A DNA stretch of 60,000 nt from Bolinopsis microptera (Eukaryota; Ctenophora; Tentaculata; Lobata; Bolinopsidae), in contig NC_087072.1 in the NCBI RefSeq assembly GCF_026151205.1, positions 8,110,084 through 8,170,083 on the forward strand, written 5' to 3'. Below, piece after piece: positions 11,202 to 21,651 of the stretch. A program made the position numbers and the translations under genes. The notes beneath the pieces are model-generated. The model worked only from the letters and a program-made list of their open reading frames with translations. It was not told the origin of the DNA and did no database searches. Every line of letters starts with the position of its first letter. Position 1 is the first letter of the stretch.

Positions 11202-11850
11202 ATGGACTTCAAGCTGTTCTTACTTCTGGGGCTCATGGTCTGTGTAGTCTTCACCGGTGAGTATTGCTATTTAAATTTAACTTGTATTATACTTTCAAAT
11301 CTGGACCTAACGTTTCTCTTTTCTTGAAAGAAAACTGTTTGTCACCACCTGTTTTATCTCGAGATCAAAATTTTGAGCTGACAAAAATTCTATTTTCCAC
11401 CCTAAACTTTGGCAAATTCTTGAAACTTTTACCAGCTGAAAATGAAATCACAACTTGTTAAATATACAATTTTTTATTAACGTATTGTTGCTTACTTGCT
11501 GCTGATAAAAACCGTGGCCTACAACAACAACAACAACAACTAATAATTTATTCTTGGGTAATTGCTTTCATTTTATTTTATAATAAAACTCACGTTACTA
11601 TCTTTCAGAAGAAGACGGAGGAGAAATTGATGGCGGAGAAACTGATGGCGGAGAAACTGACGGAGGAGAAGAAGAAGGAGAAGAAGAAGAAGAAGAAGAA
11701 GAAGGTGAAACAGAAGAAGAAGGTGAAGAAGGTGAAGAAGAAGAAGAAGAAGAGGGTGAAGAAGAAGAAGAAGGTGAAGGAGGTGACGGTGCCCTCGCAA
11801 TGTCTACTGTTATGCTTCCTCTGGCTGCAGCTCTCTACCAACTAGCATAA
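11202..11850 (+). CDS. Small acidic secreted protein, likely GPI-anchored, 98 aa
   Basis: Two exons: 11202-11256 and 11609-11850. Exon 1 is a clean signal peptide (MDFKLFLLLGLMVCVVFT) ending at GTGAGT. Exon 2 follows ATCTTTCAG in matching phase. The middle is almost pure Glu/Gly, first as three EIDGG/ETDGG-type blocks and then as long Glu runs. The C-terminus is a hydrophobic tail (STVMLPLAAALYQLA) after GDGALA, the layout of a GPI-attachment signal. The gene is easily missed because the GAA/GAG tract is open in other frames, where it reads as poly-Lys or poly-Phe. The intron holds an (AAC)n run near 11521. A GTAAGA just after the stop and CTCCTCAG near 11966 may delimit a 3' UTR intron. Function unknown; a surface, mucus or mineral-binding role is only a guess. 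Confidence 0.68.
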
Positions 11851-12378
11851 AGTAAGATTTAACTCCTGACTTGTTCTCCTATTATAACAATACATATTTA
11901 CGTCAATCTCATCACATAATACTTTAACAAAAGTTTGTCTCCAAGTAAAACAATTTTCTCCTCAGAATCTTTTGAAACCCGGATCACCGGAATGCTTCTT
12001 CCGAGCTACAGCGTGAATTCGACATAATCTGACCATGAAGAGCCGCAATTCTCCTTCTGAGGAGTACTTCTGGCTTTGAGGTGGACTCAAGAATTAAACA
12101 TTATGCGGGGAGCAAGACGATGCTTTTTACTGTTTGTATCCAAGCCAAAGAAAAGCTTTTTAGCAAATTGATATGTTAACTTTCATTGTCATTTATATTT
12201 TAAAGAATAATATTAGAATTGATATTGATATCCTTTTTGTATTTCGGTTCAATTTTAGTTTTATGGAAAAACTTTTGTGTTTTGTCAACCTTAAAAGTTA
12301 AAGCATATTTTTTGTTCCAAAATCAAGTCGACTCAAAAATCTGAAACCTTCCAAATTTCATAATTGTAAAAATTAATA
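11851..12378. other. Probable 3' UTR and flank of acidic-protein gene
   Basis: No further coding exon fits. A possible 3' UTR exon begins after TTTCTCCTCAG at about 11966. The rest is AT-rich spacer. Confidence 0.35.
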
Positions 12379-12485
12379 AGATCTTACCTGGGGACCTCAG
12401 GCTATAATGTTCGTAAACATATGAAAAGCGATTCGGCGGAATGACAGGCTGAGCGCCGCCCATTAACTACATTAAAGTAAGATCT
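12379..12485 (+). mobile_element. Small dispersed element R2, copy 1
   Basis: A 107-bp unit bounded by AGATCTTAC and its inverse GTAAGATCT. The interior reads CCTGGGGACCTCAGGCTATA, then GGCGGAATGACAGGCTGAGC, then GCCGCCC. The interior recurs inverted at 56571-56656 and direct at 57073-57150, and the outer part occurs near 186-208. It is non-coding, and a MITE or SINE-like identity is inferred. Confidence 0.65.
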
Positions 12486-12511
12486 AGAACAATTGTAAAA
12501 AGTAAAAATTA

Positions 12512-12541
12512 ACTATGATTTAACTCACGCTAAATCATAGT
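12512..12541. repeat. 11-bp inverted repeat (hairpin)
   Basis: ACTATGATTTA pairs with TAAATCATAGT over an 8-base loop. It lies 27 bases from the R2 element and could be a terminator-like or element-derived hairpin; no role can be assigned. Confidence 0.5.
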
Positions 12542-13321
12542 CTGTAGATGCAGCGGAGTTGATCCTAGCTCGTTTAGCCCGGGGCTGGTCGCTCATGACA
12601 CTTTTAGTGTCCACCTCCAAGTCTACTCTGTCTATTTTCCCCGCCCTGGAGAGTGTGGGCTTTTATTTAAAAATATTGGTCGTCAAGGAAAATTCAGTTG
12701 TTCCTGCTATTTTGATAGGGATTAGAAAAACAAACGTGAAGTTCATCTACTTTCTAGGCGAGTTTTAATTCTATAACTTAATAGAAGTTTCGTTGTTAAT
12801 GTTTGATGAGGACAAGGCTTCACATAGCCATGTGTATACGCGTACTGCGTGACCGTACGGCGGTCGCGCGCTACTGCAAGCGAGAGGGCTCTGAGCAAGG
12901 ACAAGGCCATGAGTGGACAGATTATATGTTGATCAATTTAGCACATTTTATTCTCCGATCATTACCAAACGTCTATCACAACCATCTTATTCCTTATTTT
13001 ACGTAATATCGAATGCATAGTGAAGCTGTGGCACCAATGTAATTTTTTTACCTGAGTATTTAAAAGTAGTCATGAAAGCATGAACACGATTTACCTCGAG
13101 GCGACCCGCTTGTGACTCGACTAGTTCCAGCTTTTTATGACCATCCTCAACGGAGTATGACCTCAATAAATGTAATAGATTTATAGTACTGTAATTATAC
13201 GGTTACCTGAGTATACGTTTCTTGAGAGGGGTGCCCGGAGCTGGAACCAAGTCTAGTTCTTGAGGAAGACAGAAGGTCCTGTGTCCCAACCTCCGCTGCT
13301 TGTCTATTACCTGTTACACAT
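12542..13321. other. Intergenic region, no gene recognised
   Basis: Short open frames near 12559 and 12803 lack splice borders, start context and domain likeness. Nothing further is supported. Confidence 0.4.
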
Positions 13322-13448
13322 GACACGTGTTATTTACTTTCGTCACGTGTTATTTACTTTCGTCACGTGTTATTTACTTTAGTCACGTGTTATTTACTTT
13401 CTCACGTGTTATTTACTTTTGTCACGTGTTATTTAATTTCGTCACGTG
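13322..13448. repeat. 20-bp tandem repeat with seven CACGTG boxes
   Basis: The unit is TCACGTGTTATTTACTTTCG. CACGTG hexamers start at 13324, 13344, 13364, 13384, 13403, 13423 and 13443, so spacing is 20 bases apart from one 19-base step. CACGTG is the canonical E-box bound by bHLH-zipper factors such as USF, Myc/Max and MITF. The near two-helical-turn spacing would place all sites on about one face. Whether this is regulatory or a neutral minisatellite cannot be told from sequence. Confidence 0.85.
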
Positions 13449-13510
13449 ACATGGAGATCCATCGTTGTGACATGTGACAGCGATGAATCAGTTTTTAGCA
13501 TCGACAAAGT

Positions 13511-13584
13511 TTATTATATACTCACATATTTGATCTCCATATCCAAGTTATTATATACTCACATATTTGATCTCCATATCCAAG
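13511..13584. repeat. 37-bp exact tandem duplication
   Basis: Positions 13511-13547 are repeated at 13548-13584 (starting TTATTATATACTCACATATT). A recent simple duplication with no coding meaning. Confidence 0.85.
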
Positions 13585-13844
13585 TTCCTCTCGCTAACTT
13601 TCTTCTGTGCTTCAAACTGTTTCAGTTTGTTTTCTAACGATATCTCCTCCCCTGCATTTCTTCTATTCGCGTGATCCTGAAATCATATGGTTTATGGTTA
13701 TATTTTAGCGACAAACAGGTACGTTTCGCCAAGCTGTGAAAAATACAAATGGCCTGCCAAACTCATCAGCGATTGTTGGTCTGGAAGTCCTTCAAAATGG
13801 ACTCTCAATAATATGATATAATTGATGCCTGAAAGTTAATTACC

Positions 13845-13889
13845 TTATCGGACCTTATTTGGACGGACATCTTACTATATATAAAGCGA
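13845..13889. mobile_element. End fragment of the GTCCGTTCAA transposon family
   Basis: Contains TACCTTATCGGACC followed by TTATTTGGACGGACAT, the same terminus found at 18957, 20663 and (inverted) 15220. The rest of that element is missing here; an AT-rich microsatellite and a Penelope-like fragment follow. Confidence 0.6.
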
Positions 13890-13918
13890 GACGATATATA
13901 TATATATACAGTAAGATC

Positions 13919-14251
13919 GTGGAGAGCCAAGAAATCACAACCCCTGAGTTCTATGGCAGATACCGTGACGACATATACATCACCTGGACTGAGTCACTGG
14001 AGAAGCTAGACCAGTTCCTACTTTGGCTCAATCAATACCATCCAAACCTCAAGTTTACAATGTCGACACCTTCTACAGAGGGGACTGAATTTCTAGACCT
14101 GTTTATTTACTCGAAAAATTGCAAGCTAGAAACTAGGACGTACTGCAAACCTAGTGATGCCCATAGCTATTTACTCCCACAATCCTGCCACCCTACACAC
14201 ATAGCAGAGATTTTGGAGGACTTAATAAACGTAATGCTCTTAATGAAATAA
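13919..14251 (+). pseudogene. Penelope-like element reverse transcriptase fragment
   Basis: A frame of about 110 codons contains FYGRYRDDIYITWT, then NQYHPNLKFTMS, GTEFLDLFIY and TRTYCKPSDAHSYL...SCHP. This order matches the RT of Penelope-like retroelements (motif C, then a FT...EFLD block, then K.TD.H.YL...S.HP). Motif C reads YRDD where YVDD or YIDD is usual. Only the part from motif C onward is present. The palm motifs A and B upstream and the GIY-YIG endonuclease downstream are missing. An (AT)n run lies immediately upstream. Confidence 0.78.
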
Positions 14252-14556
14252 AAAATTGACCTTTATATGATATGCTTTAATATTAATCTTTCCACAGACT
14301 CTTGCATTTTGATGTTTACTTTCACCTCTGCATCTTTTGTTTATATCTTATGATTGAATGAGACTTTCTCACAAATTCCCCATCTCAGTATTGATCTATT
14401 TTTGTCATGTTTTTAATTTACTTCATAGAACAGTTATTTTAATAAACTTGCTTTCAGAATGAGACATGTAAAGATTACACAATCGATAGCTTAATGTGAA
14501 TTTCGTGTTTTACTGTTTCACTGAATGTCTCAAATATATATATATATTTATTTATC

Positions 14557-14829
14557 CGTGCCATTTTACTGACACCACGGCATCAACTTTAACGCGAATT
14601 TCTGCAAAAACCGTAAAAGATATACAACTGAAACTTTTTTGACTGGGTCAAATGCTTTAATGGCCTCCAAATCAGCATGAAAAAATAAAAAATTGGCCAA
14701 GAAATAGGAGTTTTAGAGCCCAAAATTTGGTACCCCAAGTGGTGTCAAAAACGCGAATTAAATAGGTAATAATTGTTTTAGTCTCTTGAGTCTTGACACC
14801 ATTTTAGGGTTAGACGGGTTCCTGCTAGT
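14557..14829 (-). repeat. Dispersed hairpin repeat R1, copy 3, inverted
   Basis: Reverse complement of the repeat at 4333-4606 along almost its whole length, ending in CTAGCAGGAACCCGT on the minus strand. It abuts the next element within a few bases. The two R1 copies, 10 kb apart, differ by few substitutions, so spread was fairly recent. Confidence 0.8.
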
Positions 14830-14834
14830 TACTT

Positions 14835-15220
14835 GAACGCTGGAGGCCCTAGCGTTCATTTTAATGTCCGTTCAAATAAAGTCCGTTCAATTAATGTCCG
14901 TCCAAGTTAAAGTCCGTTAAAATTTTTTCAAAAATTTTTCCATTTCGAACTTTTTGTCCAGAATATGACAATTTTTTAATTTAAGTCAATTTCAATAGCT
15001 ATCATTAGACTAAACTATATCGTTGAATCAATAAAAACAAGGTATTATAAAATTTTAACAATGGATTTAAAAATCATTTGCTAAAATCAAAAAACGTCAA
15101 AAAAAGGATAAAAAATTCGGATTTTTGATGGTTTTGATTGCCTTCTAGCGTTCATATTAATGTCCGTTCATAATTATGTCCGTTCAAGTAATGTCCGTCC
15201 AAATAAGGTCCAATAAGGTA
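14835..15220 (+). mobile_element. Deletion-derivative MITE of the pogo-like relic
   Basis: Starts CGCTGGAGGCCCTAGCGTTC and ends CCAAATAAGGTCCAATAAGG. Both ends carry direct and inverted copies of ATGTCCGTTCAA. The first about 140 bases match the inverse of 21400-21547, including part of the transposase frame. The last about 160 match the inverse of 20663-20830. About 500 bases of transposase in between are gone. It is thus a non-autonomous internal-deletion copy of the family whose relic lies at 20663-21547. Confidence 0.75.
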
Positions 15221-18200
15221 TAATATGTTATGGTTACAGTACATTATCTACTAGAATAGAATATGTATTCCAATCGTAAAACATAATTATGATTAACTTT
15301 CACTAGAATGATTAACTTCCATTTCTAGCGTGCTTGGTTTATACATGTCTAGTCGAAGTTGGCGACACGATCGAGCTCTCTAGTGACCTCACCACACTGT
15401 CACGTGCCAATAAAGTGGTGGCTATAAGTACAAAGAAGCTCCACCTGGTGTGTGTTTCAGTTGTAGTAGAGATAGTGTTAGTTTAACTTATTTATCTTAG
15501 TCATCTGAGTTTCAGTTACAAGTTCTGGTATTAGAGGTTTGTTGTAATTTATCTTTAATTATCAGCCATATCAGTAGCCACTAATTGCCGCAGTTTTAAA
15601 TTTTATGATAAATTATTGGAATCACTTTGCCGAGATTAAGTCCTACTGTTTTTGTGGCTGGCAAACTGATCATCATCTCCCCCTTCCATCCCTCACATCT
15701 CCTCCTGGCCTCCCTCCTCCGCCACACGTTACTAAAATGCATACAATATGTAATATTTATATGTAAAGAAAGTAACCTGTCGTTTAGAATTGTACCATTT
15801 TTCCATATCGTCTGTTATCTCAAGAGAACGGCATTTGTACGATATATTGCTGGTCGGAGATTGCAATTCAACTATCAAGTTTAAATACAGAATATATTGC
15901 AAAACATGTAAAGATGACTAGAAGTAATCTCGGAAATAAAAGAATTCCTGTAGTACCGTAGAAGAGTCATTACGAATACAACCTTATGTTCATGCCCCAT
16001 CTAATTGAACCCACTCAGTAGTGCCAAATTGAATACTAGGAATGATCTTTCCACACACACACAATTCCAATGTATACACTAACTGGAGCAATGACTCCAC
16101 CCGCCACCGTAAATCACACTTCTAAAGTTCTGATGGATTTCACTCTCCAATGGCCACTAACTCACGATATAACGGCGTCACTAAGACTGACAAGTAATAA
16201 CGGAATCGATCGGTTTTGCTATGACGTCTTAAAAGTCGGGATGACCTTTTTTGCAAGTCACAGGTTTGAGGTTGCATCGGTAACACGAACAACAGGTAAC
16301 GGGTGTTCTTCTCTGCCTTGAACCCAAATTAGGCGTCCTACAGGCACAATATAATTATAAAAACATTATGCAAGCAAAGGTAGACGAGCTATATCCGCTG
16401 GATCGTTTGTTTTGAACATCATTAAAATAATGCACAGCATTAATTTAAAAACAGAATGAATATTTGTACGTGCAGCTTTATAAAATATCCAGCATGTAAT
16501 TCCCTCAACTAATGATATACGATTCATTCGGCAAAAATCATTTCCTGCTTAAATATAAAAACACACAAATATATATTATATTTACGTTTATTAAACCTGA
16601 TCTGCTGTAACATATATAAATTATTGTTAAACCAATTTAAGTAATGCCAAGTGCTCGCCACTTGGTTTCTATCTATAACTTTGAAAAGTCCATCATCATT
16701 TCTTAAGTTTAAATGTGTAGAAGTAAGTTTATATTAAAATCAATGCACACAAATATATTTTGTTAGAAATGAATAATATTGTAAGGTAGGATATATCGTG
16801 ATCATGTAACGTTAGATTGGCAAGTTTCCATAAACGATATTTTATTATCGGCGCCAATAACCGCTTATTGGGCGCTTTTTAAAAAAAAAACCGTTTACAA
16901 TCGATTTTTTTATATATACTTATATAGCAAAAACTTAGTTTTCTACAATTCAACCTATATTCTACATCATAGAACTGTATATTGTTGTAATTATAATATG
17001 GCCATTCAAATGGGCAAAACATATAATAAGAAACAGTGCCATTATCAGTGCTCACAGGTGCCAACTCAAAACGACAACACTATAATAGCAAAGGCATATC
17101 GTTAAATGAGTAACAATGTGAAACACAGCAAGCACTGTACAAAGAAAGGAACAATTAAATTATTTAGTGCACATCGAACAACCTCAGCCCCGCAATTTAA
17201 CTGAACAATAAAGCTAAGTATCCGCCAAGAAAGAAGTTAAACTCCTCCTCCTTTTGTCAGTATTGTCTGCACTAAAAACTGATAACCAGTTATAGTTATA
17301 CAGTATACACGTGTAAGTTGTGGCAAATATGAGTGACGAATAACGTGGATTCAGCTCACTTAGCGTCTTGTAATTACTGTTAAAAGTGTAGATGAGTTAT
17401 GTGGACTGCCCGTCTGTAATGATTGTTAGTGACCAGGAACTGACGTGAGTTAACATTGCTCTTTTGTTTATCTGATCCGTTTAATTATTATTTACTTATT
17501 ATTTTCCTATTAATATCTTTATGACCTATCAATAACTTAATAACCACGGATTTTATGTCATGTAACGACTTTAATATTGCAATGTCAATGCTTCGATGTG
17601 TGGGAATATGCATTGACTTAACAATATGCTACCAGTCAGTCCATCAGTCAATATTTTAAAGATACCACTCCTTTGGAGCCTGCATCTTATGTCATACCAG
17701 GAATTATAGCATAATGATATCAAAGATAATTAAAAATATCAAGGACGGATGCAATTGATATTTGATATAAAAAATCTAAGCATAAATACAAAGAGGCTGG
17801 CTCAATTTGTATAATTCACCTTGTCGATAACAAAAGAGCCTGCAATATCATACATCAGGATGCTGGATTATGGTAACTATAGGACGGGCTTGTTTGCTCT
17901 ATAGATATCAGGGCATAACTGCAACGAACCTGTCTTCCCTTACCTTATCCCTTATCAGTATTGTCGCCTATGCTTTTAAATAAGGGAATATATAACTAAA
18001 AGAAGGAAATGAATATAAATTTTGATAAAACGTATCAAAATAAAGAAAGTTTTAACAAATAACGGGCAGCATGATAGTTACTCTAAAGTTTAAGACAGTA
18101 GGCACCTCTCCTAATACTTCATACGACCCCAACAATCGAGCAGTCAATATCTTTAACATATAATCGCTCCTTTAATAGTTTAATAAAGCCTGTGTTATAT

Positions 18201-18660
18201 ATCAGGAAATCTGCATCAGGGACGGGCTCCTTTTGACCCTGGCATAAATACAAAGAAACTGCCTTATCTTTTTAAATGTCGGCTTATCGGTTATGAGTCA
18301 TAAACGATAAGCCGACAGGATACCCGGTGAGGTATTGATAAGGAGACTAAAAGCAATAGTATTGGGTATAATGTCAACCAGTCAGTGAACACAGCTGCTG
18401 TTACCCTACTGGGTATTATCATCACACGTTTCGGCATAATCTTGAGGTCGTAATAATATAAAGATGTCCGATAAGAAAATCAATAAGGATAAAAGTCTCA
18501 AATCCAATGTATGAAGCAAGTTTTATTGAATAACGGAAAGCCTTGTAGAATGCAAAGTAAAAACGTTTGAAACTCCTCTGATCTCGATAAGTCCTCTATT
18601 ATAAATCGACATGCAATCTCTGATCTTAACAATTACACGGTCTTACTATTATACACGTGC
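15221..18660. other. Long gene-poor region
   Basis: No exon can be supported. Two things are visible. A near-palindrome GGCGCCAATAA-CCGC-TTATTGGGCGC lies at about 16850-16876. A set of worn, related phrases runs between 17670 and 18260 (GAGCCTGCA...TATCA.ACCAGGA, GGACGGGCT, and GCATAAATACAAAGA at 17780 and 18242), suggesting an old tandem or segmental duplication. The stretch 15330-15440, with its run of CACGTG/CTATAAGTA-like sequence, could be promoter or LTR debris; I could not decide. Confidence 0.4.
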
Positions 18661-18682
18661 GTGGTATCTCGTCACTGGGGCT

Positions 18683-18755
18683 AGGAGCCTGTCAGGAGCC
18701 TTCAGGAGCCTTCAGGAGCCTGCCAGGAGCCTGTCAGGAGCCTGTCAGGAGCCTT
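18683..18755. repeat. 10-11-bp tandem repeat AGGAGCCTGTC
   Basis: Seven copies of AGGAGCCT spaced 10 or 11 bases apart. It is followed by a GTGGA triplet run and a 65-bp duplication. Confidence 0.85.
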
Positions 18756-18800
18756 CTAATTGCTGGAGAGGGACTGGACCGACTGGTATAGTGGAGTGGA

Positions 18801-18930
18801 GTGGAGTTTACTAGGTCCCAGAAATAAGGAGGTATAATGGTTAGTACCGCTAGTTACATGGTTATGTGGAGTTTACTAGCTCCCAGAAATAAGGAGGTAT
18901 AATGGTTAGTACCGCTAGTTACATGGTTAT
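18801..18930. repeat. 65-bp tandem duplication
   Basis: 18801-18865 is repeated at 18866-18930 with one clear difference (ACTAGGTCCC versus ACTAGCTCCC). The unit includes AAATAAGGAGGTATAATGG. Non-coding. Confidence 0.85.
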
Positions 18931-18956
18931 GTACTTTATAGTTTGTACCCAGGATA

Positions 18957-19092
18957 TACCTTATCGGACTTTATTTGGACGGACATTAATATGAACGCTA
19001 GAAGGCATTCAAAACCATCAAAAATCCGATTTTTTTTCATTTCTTTGACGTTTTTTTATACCAGCTAATGATCTTTAAATCCATTTTTTATA
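18957..19092. mobile_element. Truncated copy of the GTCCGTTCAA transposon family
   Basis: Starts TACCTTATCGGAC and follows the 20663 copy closely for about 135 bases (GAACGCTAGAAGGCATTCAA, then an A/T-rich stretch). It stops at CCATTTTTTATACA, where the next repeat begins. Confidence 0.75.
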
Positions 19093-19093
19093 C

Positions 19094-19190
19094 AATAGCA
19101 TATAATATAATTGCGTCTCAATACTCAATACTCATTATATTACATTGCAGCAACCGCAATACAGAACAGTTTTAAGTTCAACGTACAATT
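19094..19190. repeat. Detached copy of the 140-bp repeat
   Basis: Matches the core of the array at 19700-20130 (ATAGCATATAATAT, ATTGCAGCA..CCGCAATACAG, TTTTAAGTTCAACGTACAAT) but stands 500 bases away from it, directly beside a transposon fragment. The array was probably interrupted or partly moved. Confidence 0.7.
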
Positions 19191-19699
19191 TTTTTCCCTG
19201 CTCTTGCCGAAGGCAAAAAGATCGTAGGGAATAAGTAATCGGGTTTGGATATATGAGGTGGCCCGACGGTCCTGCGATGTCGACAAAAGTCTGCTCCTTC
19301 GCAATATAGACCACTCCCCTATAATTATGAGTATAGGAAGCGTCTGTTATTATAATGCGCGCGACGCTCGGCATGTGTTAGTTAATTGCAGTATCCAACG
19401 CGAATTTCAATTGTCAAACGATGCCGTTCAAATTAAATTAGCCCAAAATTTGTGCGCGGCGTACTAAATATTCGATTACATGCAATCCTGCACGCCTGCA
19501 ATGACATATTACGATGAAAATATTGCAACTTTTTAACAACAAAATAATCCAATATCTAATCTTTTTAATCGATAAAATTAACTTTTCGTTGCAAATATTA
19601 ACGGTTTAAGCAGGGAAAATTAATCGTGCGTGGTGTAACCGCGGCGAAATTCTTGTTATTTTTGCATTTTATTTTTACGAAAACCTACTATTTATTGTT

Positions 19700-20130
19700 A
19701 CTAAAACAATAGCATATAATATAAGCATCTCAATACTCAATATATTACATTGCAGCAGCCGACCGCAATACAGAACAGTTTTAAGCTCAACGTACAATTT
19801 TTATTTTTACATTTTATTGTTACTAAAACCTAATATTTATTGTTACTAAAACAACAGCATAAAGCATATAATATTAGCATCTCAATACTCAATACTCAAT
19901 ATATTATATTGCAGCAGCCGACCGCAATACAGAACAGTTTTAAGTATAACGTACAATTTTTATTTTTACATTTTATTGTTACATTTTATTGTTACTAAAA
20001 CCTAATATTTATTGTTACTAAAACAATAGCATAAAGCATATAATATTAGCATCTTAATACTCAACACTCAATATATTACATTACATTTACAGCAGCCGAC
20101 CGCAGTATAGAACCTTTTTAAGTTCAAAAA
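19700..20130. repeat. About 140-bp tandem repeat, three copies
   Basis: Copies start near 19705, 19849 and 20022. Each holds CAGCAGCCGACCGCA and TTGTTACTAAAAC. The last copy is worn at its end. No coding content. Confidence 0.8.
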
Positions 20131-20295
20131 TTTATTATCAAATTTACTTACTTAGTTTTATCATTTGTTGCTACTATATACTAGCGGAACTTATTGACAT
20201 TTTGCGCGGAACTTATTGACATTTTGATCTTAGAAAAATATGTTAATACTCTTCTATTATGTTGTCATTTCAATAAAGTTGTACTATTAAAGTAT

Positions 20296-20460
20296 TAAGG
20301 GGTCGTTCACATATTACGTAATCAATATTTTGGCAATTTTTACCCCCCCCCTCCGTAATCAACCGTAATTAAGACCGAACCCCCCCCCCCCCCCCCCCCC
20401 CGTGATCAAGACCCAACCCCCCTCCTATATTACATAATCAAGATTAGTAATCGCAAAACA
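20296..20460. repeat. Poly-C-rich repeat fragment
   Basis: Contains GGGGTCGTTCACATATTACG followed by runs of 8 and 22 C. Near 20430 a related TATATTACATAATCAAG reappears. This phrase-plus-poly-C layout resembles fragments of a widespread invertebrate repeat class, recalled only in outline. Exact C-run lengths may be unreliable. Confidence 0.45.
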
Positions 20461-20662
20461 CTTACTAAACGAAAATTGGTTTAAAAACGAAAATTTTGAT
20501 TACATAATTAACGAAAATTGTCCAATTCTTTTCTGCAAATATCAGTGTACTCAATTGTGTGAGTCCCATATAATAATGTTTCTTCCCGGTACTCCTAGTG
20601 AAAATTACCTGCGTGAACCGAGCATCCCACTTTTGAAAGGTTATTAAAATAGAGTATTCTCA

Positions 20663-21547
20663 TACCTTATCAGACCCTATTTGGACGAACATTAAATGAT
20701 CGGACATAATTATGAACGGACATTAATATGAACGCTAGAAGGCATTCAAAACCATCAAAAATCCGAATTTTTTTCATTTTTTGACGGTTTTTATTTCAGC
20801 AAATGATTTTTAAATCCATTTTTTATACAGTAAGTAAGAATAGCAGTCGTTAAGCAGTAAAAATTTTAAAATATGTGTACATGATCAGTGTCTAATATCA
20901 CATATCATCTTCATCAAATGGGTTTTCGTGCATGAAATAGTCCATGCTTAAAGCATCAGTGATTTCTAGCTTTATGGAAACCTTTTTTTATCAAACTACC
21001 CCGGTCCTGCATTTCAGTGTTAACTTTTACAAGCCATTTGGCGTGAAGTGGTTTTATCTTAGACAACTTAAGGTTAACCTTAATCAGTTTTCCTAGCACT
21101 GTTTCATTACCTCCCCTGAGTAATATGAACTGTAACAACGTCGGACAATGTCCTTTGCAACACGATTTACCGTAATATCTAGAGACTGGAAAAAGTTTGT
21201 CATGTTGGCGGGGACTAACTCATGAACTATGTTGTTGAGTGCCATAATTCCGTTAACTTTTTCCCCCAAGTGACCCTTGAAAACCTCATATAGTTATACT
21301 ATAAGTAGAGTTTTCTGTGCCTCTGGCAGACCAAGGAGAACCTTTCCTTCGTTAACTTAAGGCACAATAAAGTTCTCATAGTTGTCATATTGTGGACAAA
21401 AAGTTCAAAGTGGAAAAATGTTTGAAAAAAATTCAACGGACTTTAAGTTAAATTCCGTTGAATTTTTTCAAGTTTAACTTGGACGGACCTTAAATGAACG
21501 TTCTTTATTTGAACGGACATTAAGATGAACGTAAGGGCCTCCAGCGT
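20663..21547 (-). mobile_element. Pogo/Tigger-like DNA transposon relic
   Basis: Both ends carry copies of TGAACGGACATTAA or its inverse. The outer ends match the MITE at 14835-15220 in opposite orientation. Between them lies a broken minus-strand transposase tail. At 885 bp the element is far shorter than an intact autonomous copy, so most of the transposase gene is lost. It is the most complete member of its family in the window. Confidence 0.75.
20887..21420 (-). pseudogene. DDE transposase C-terminal remnant (Tc1/mariner-pogo type)
   Basis: Read piecewise on the minus strand it gives LLGLPEAQKTLLI, a stop, VFKGHLGEKVN, then VPANMTNFFQSLDITVNRVAKDI. After frame shifts follow KLSKIKPLHAKWLV and ITDALSMDYFMHENPFDEDD. 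This order (LLI.D.F.G, VP.N.T...QPLD..VN...K, then a KPLHA.W block) is typical of DDE_1/pogo-type transposases. At least one in-frame stop and two frameshifts show it is dead. The catalytic N-terminal half is absent. Confidence 0.75.
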
Positions 21548-21651
21548 AAACATAAAATTGCCAGGAACTGCCAGTCCAGTAAATGTCAGATAGCATGTGG
21601 GTGAATGTCATTGCTGGAGTAACTAAAAAACTAAGGGAAAACTAAATCAAC

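Noticed and set aside
11573-11845. Poly-Lys (plus) and poly-Leu/Phe (minus) frames
   Set aside because: Shadow frames of the GAA/GAG tract whose correct frame is the acidic protein joined to the signal-peptide exon at 11202.
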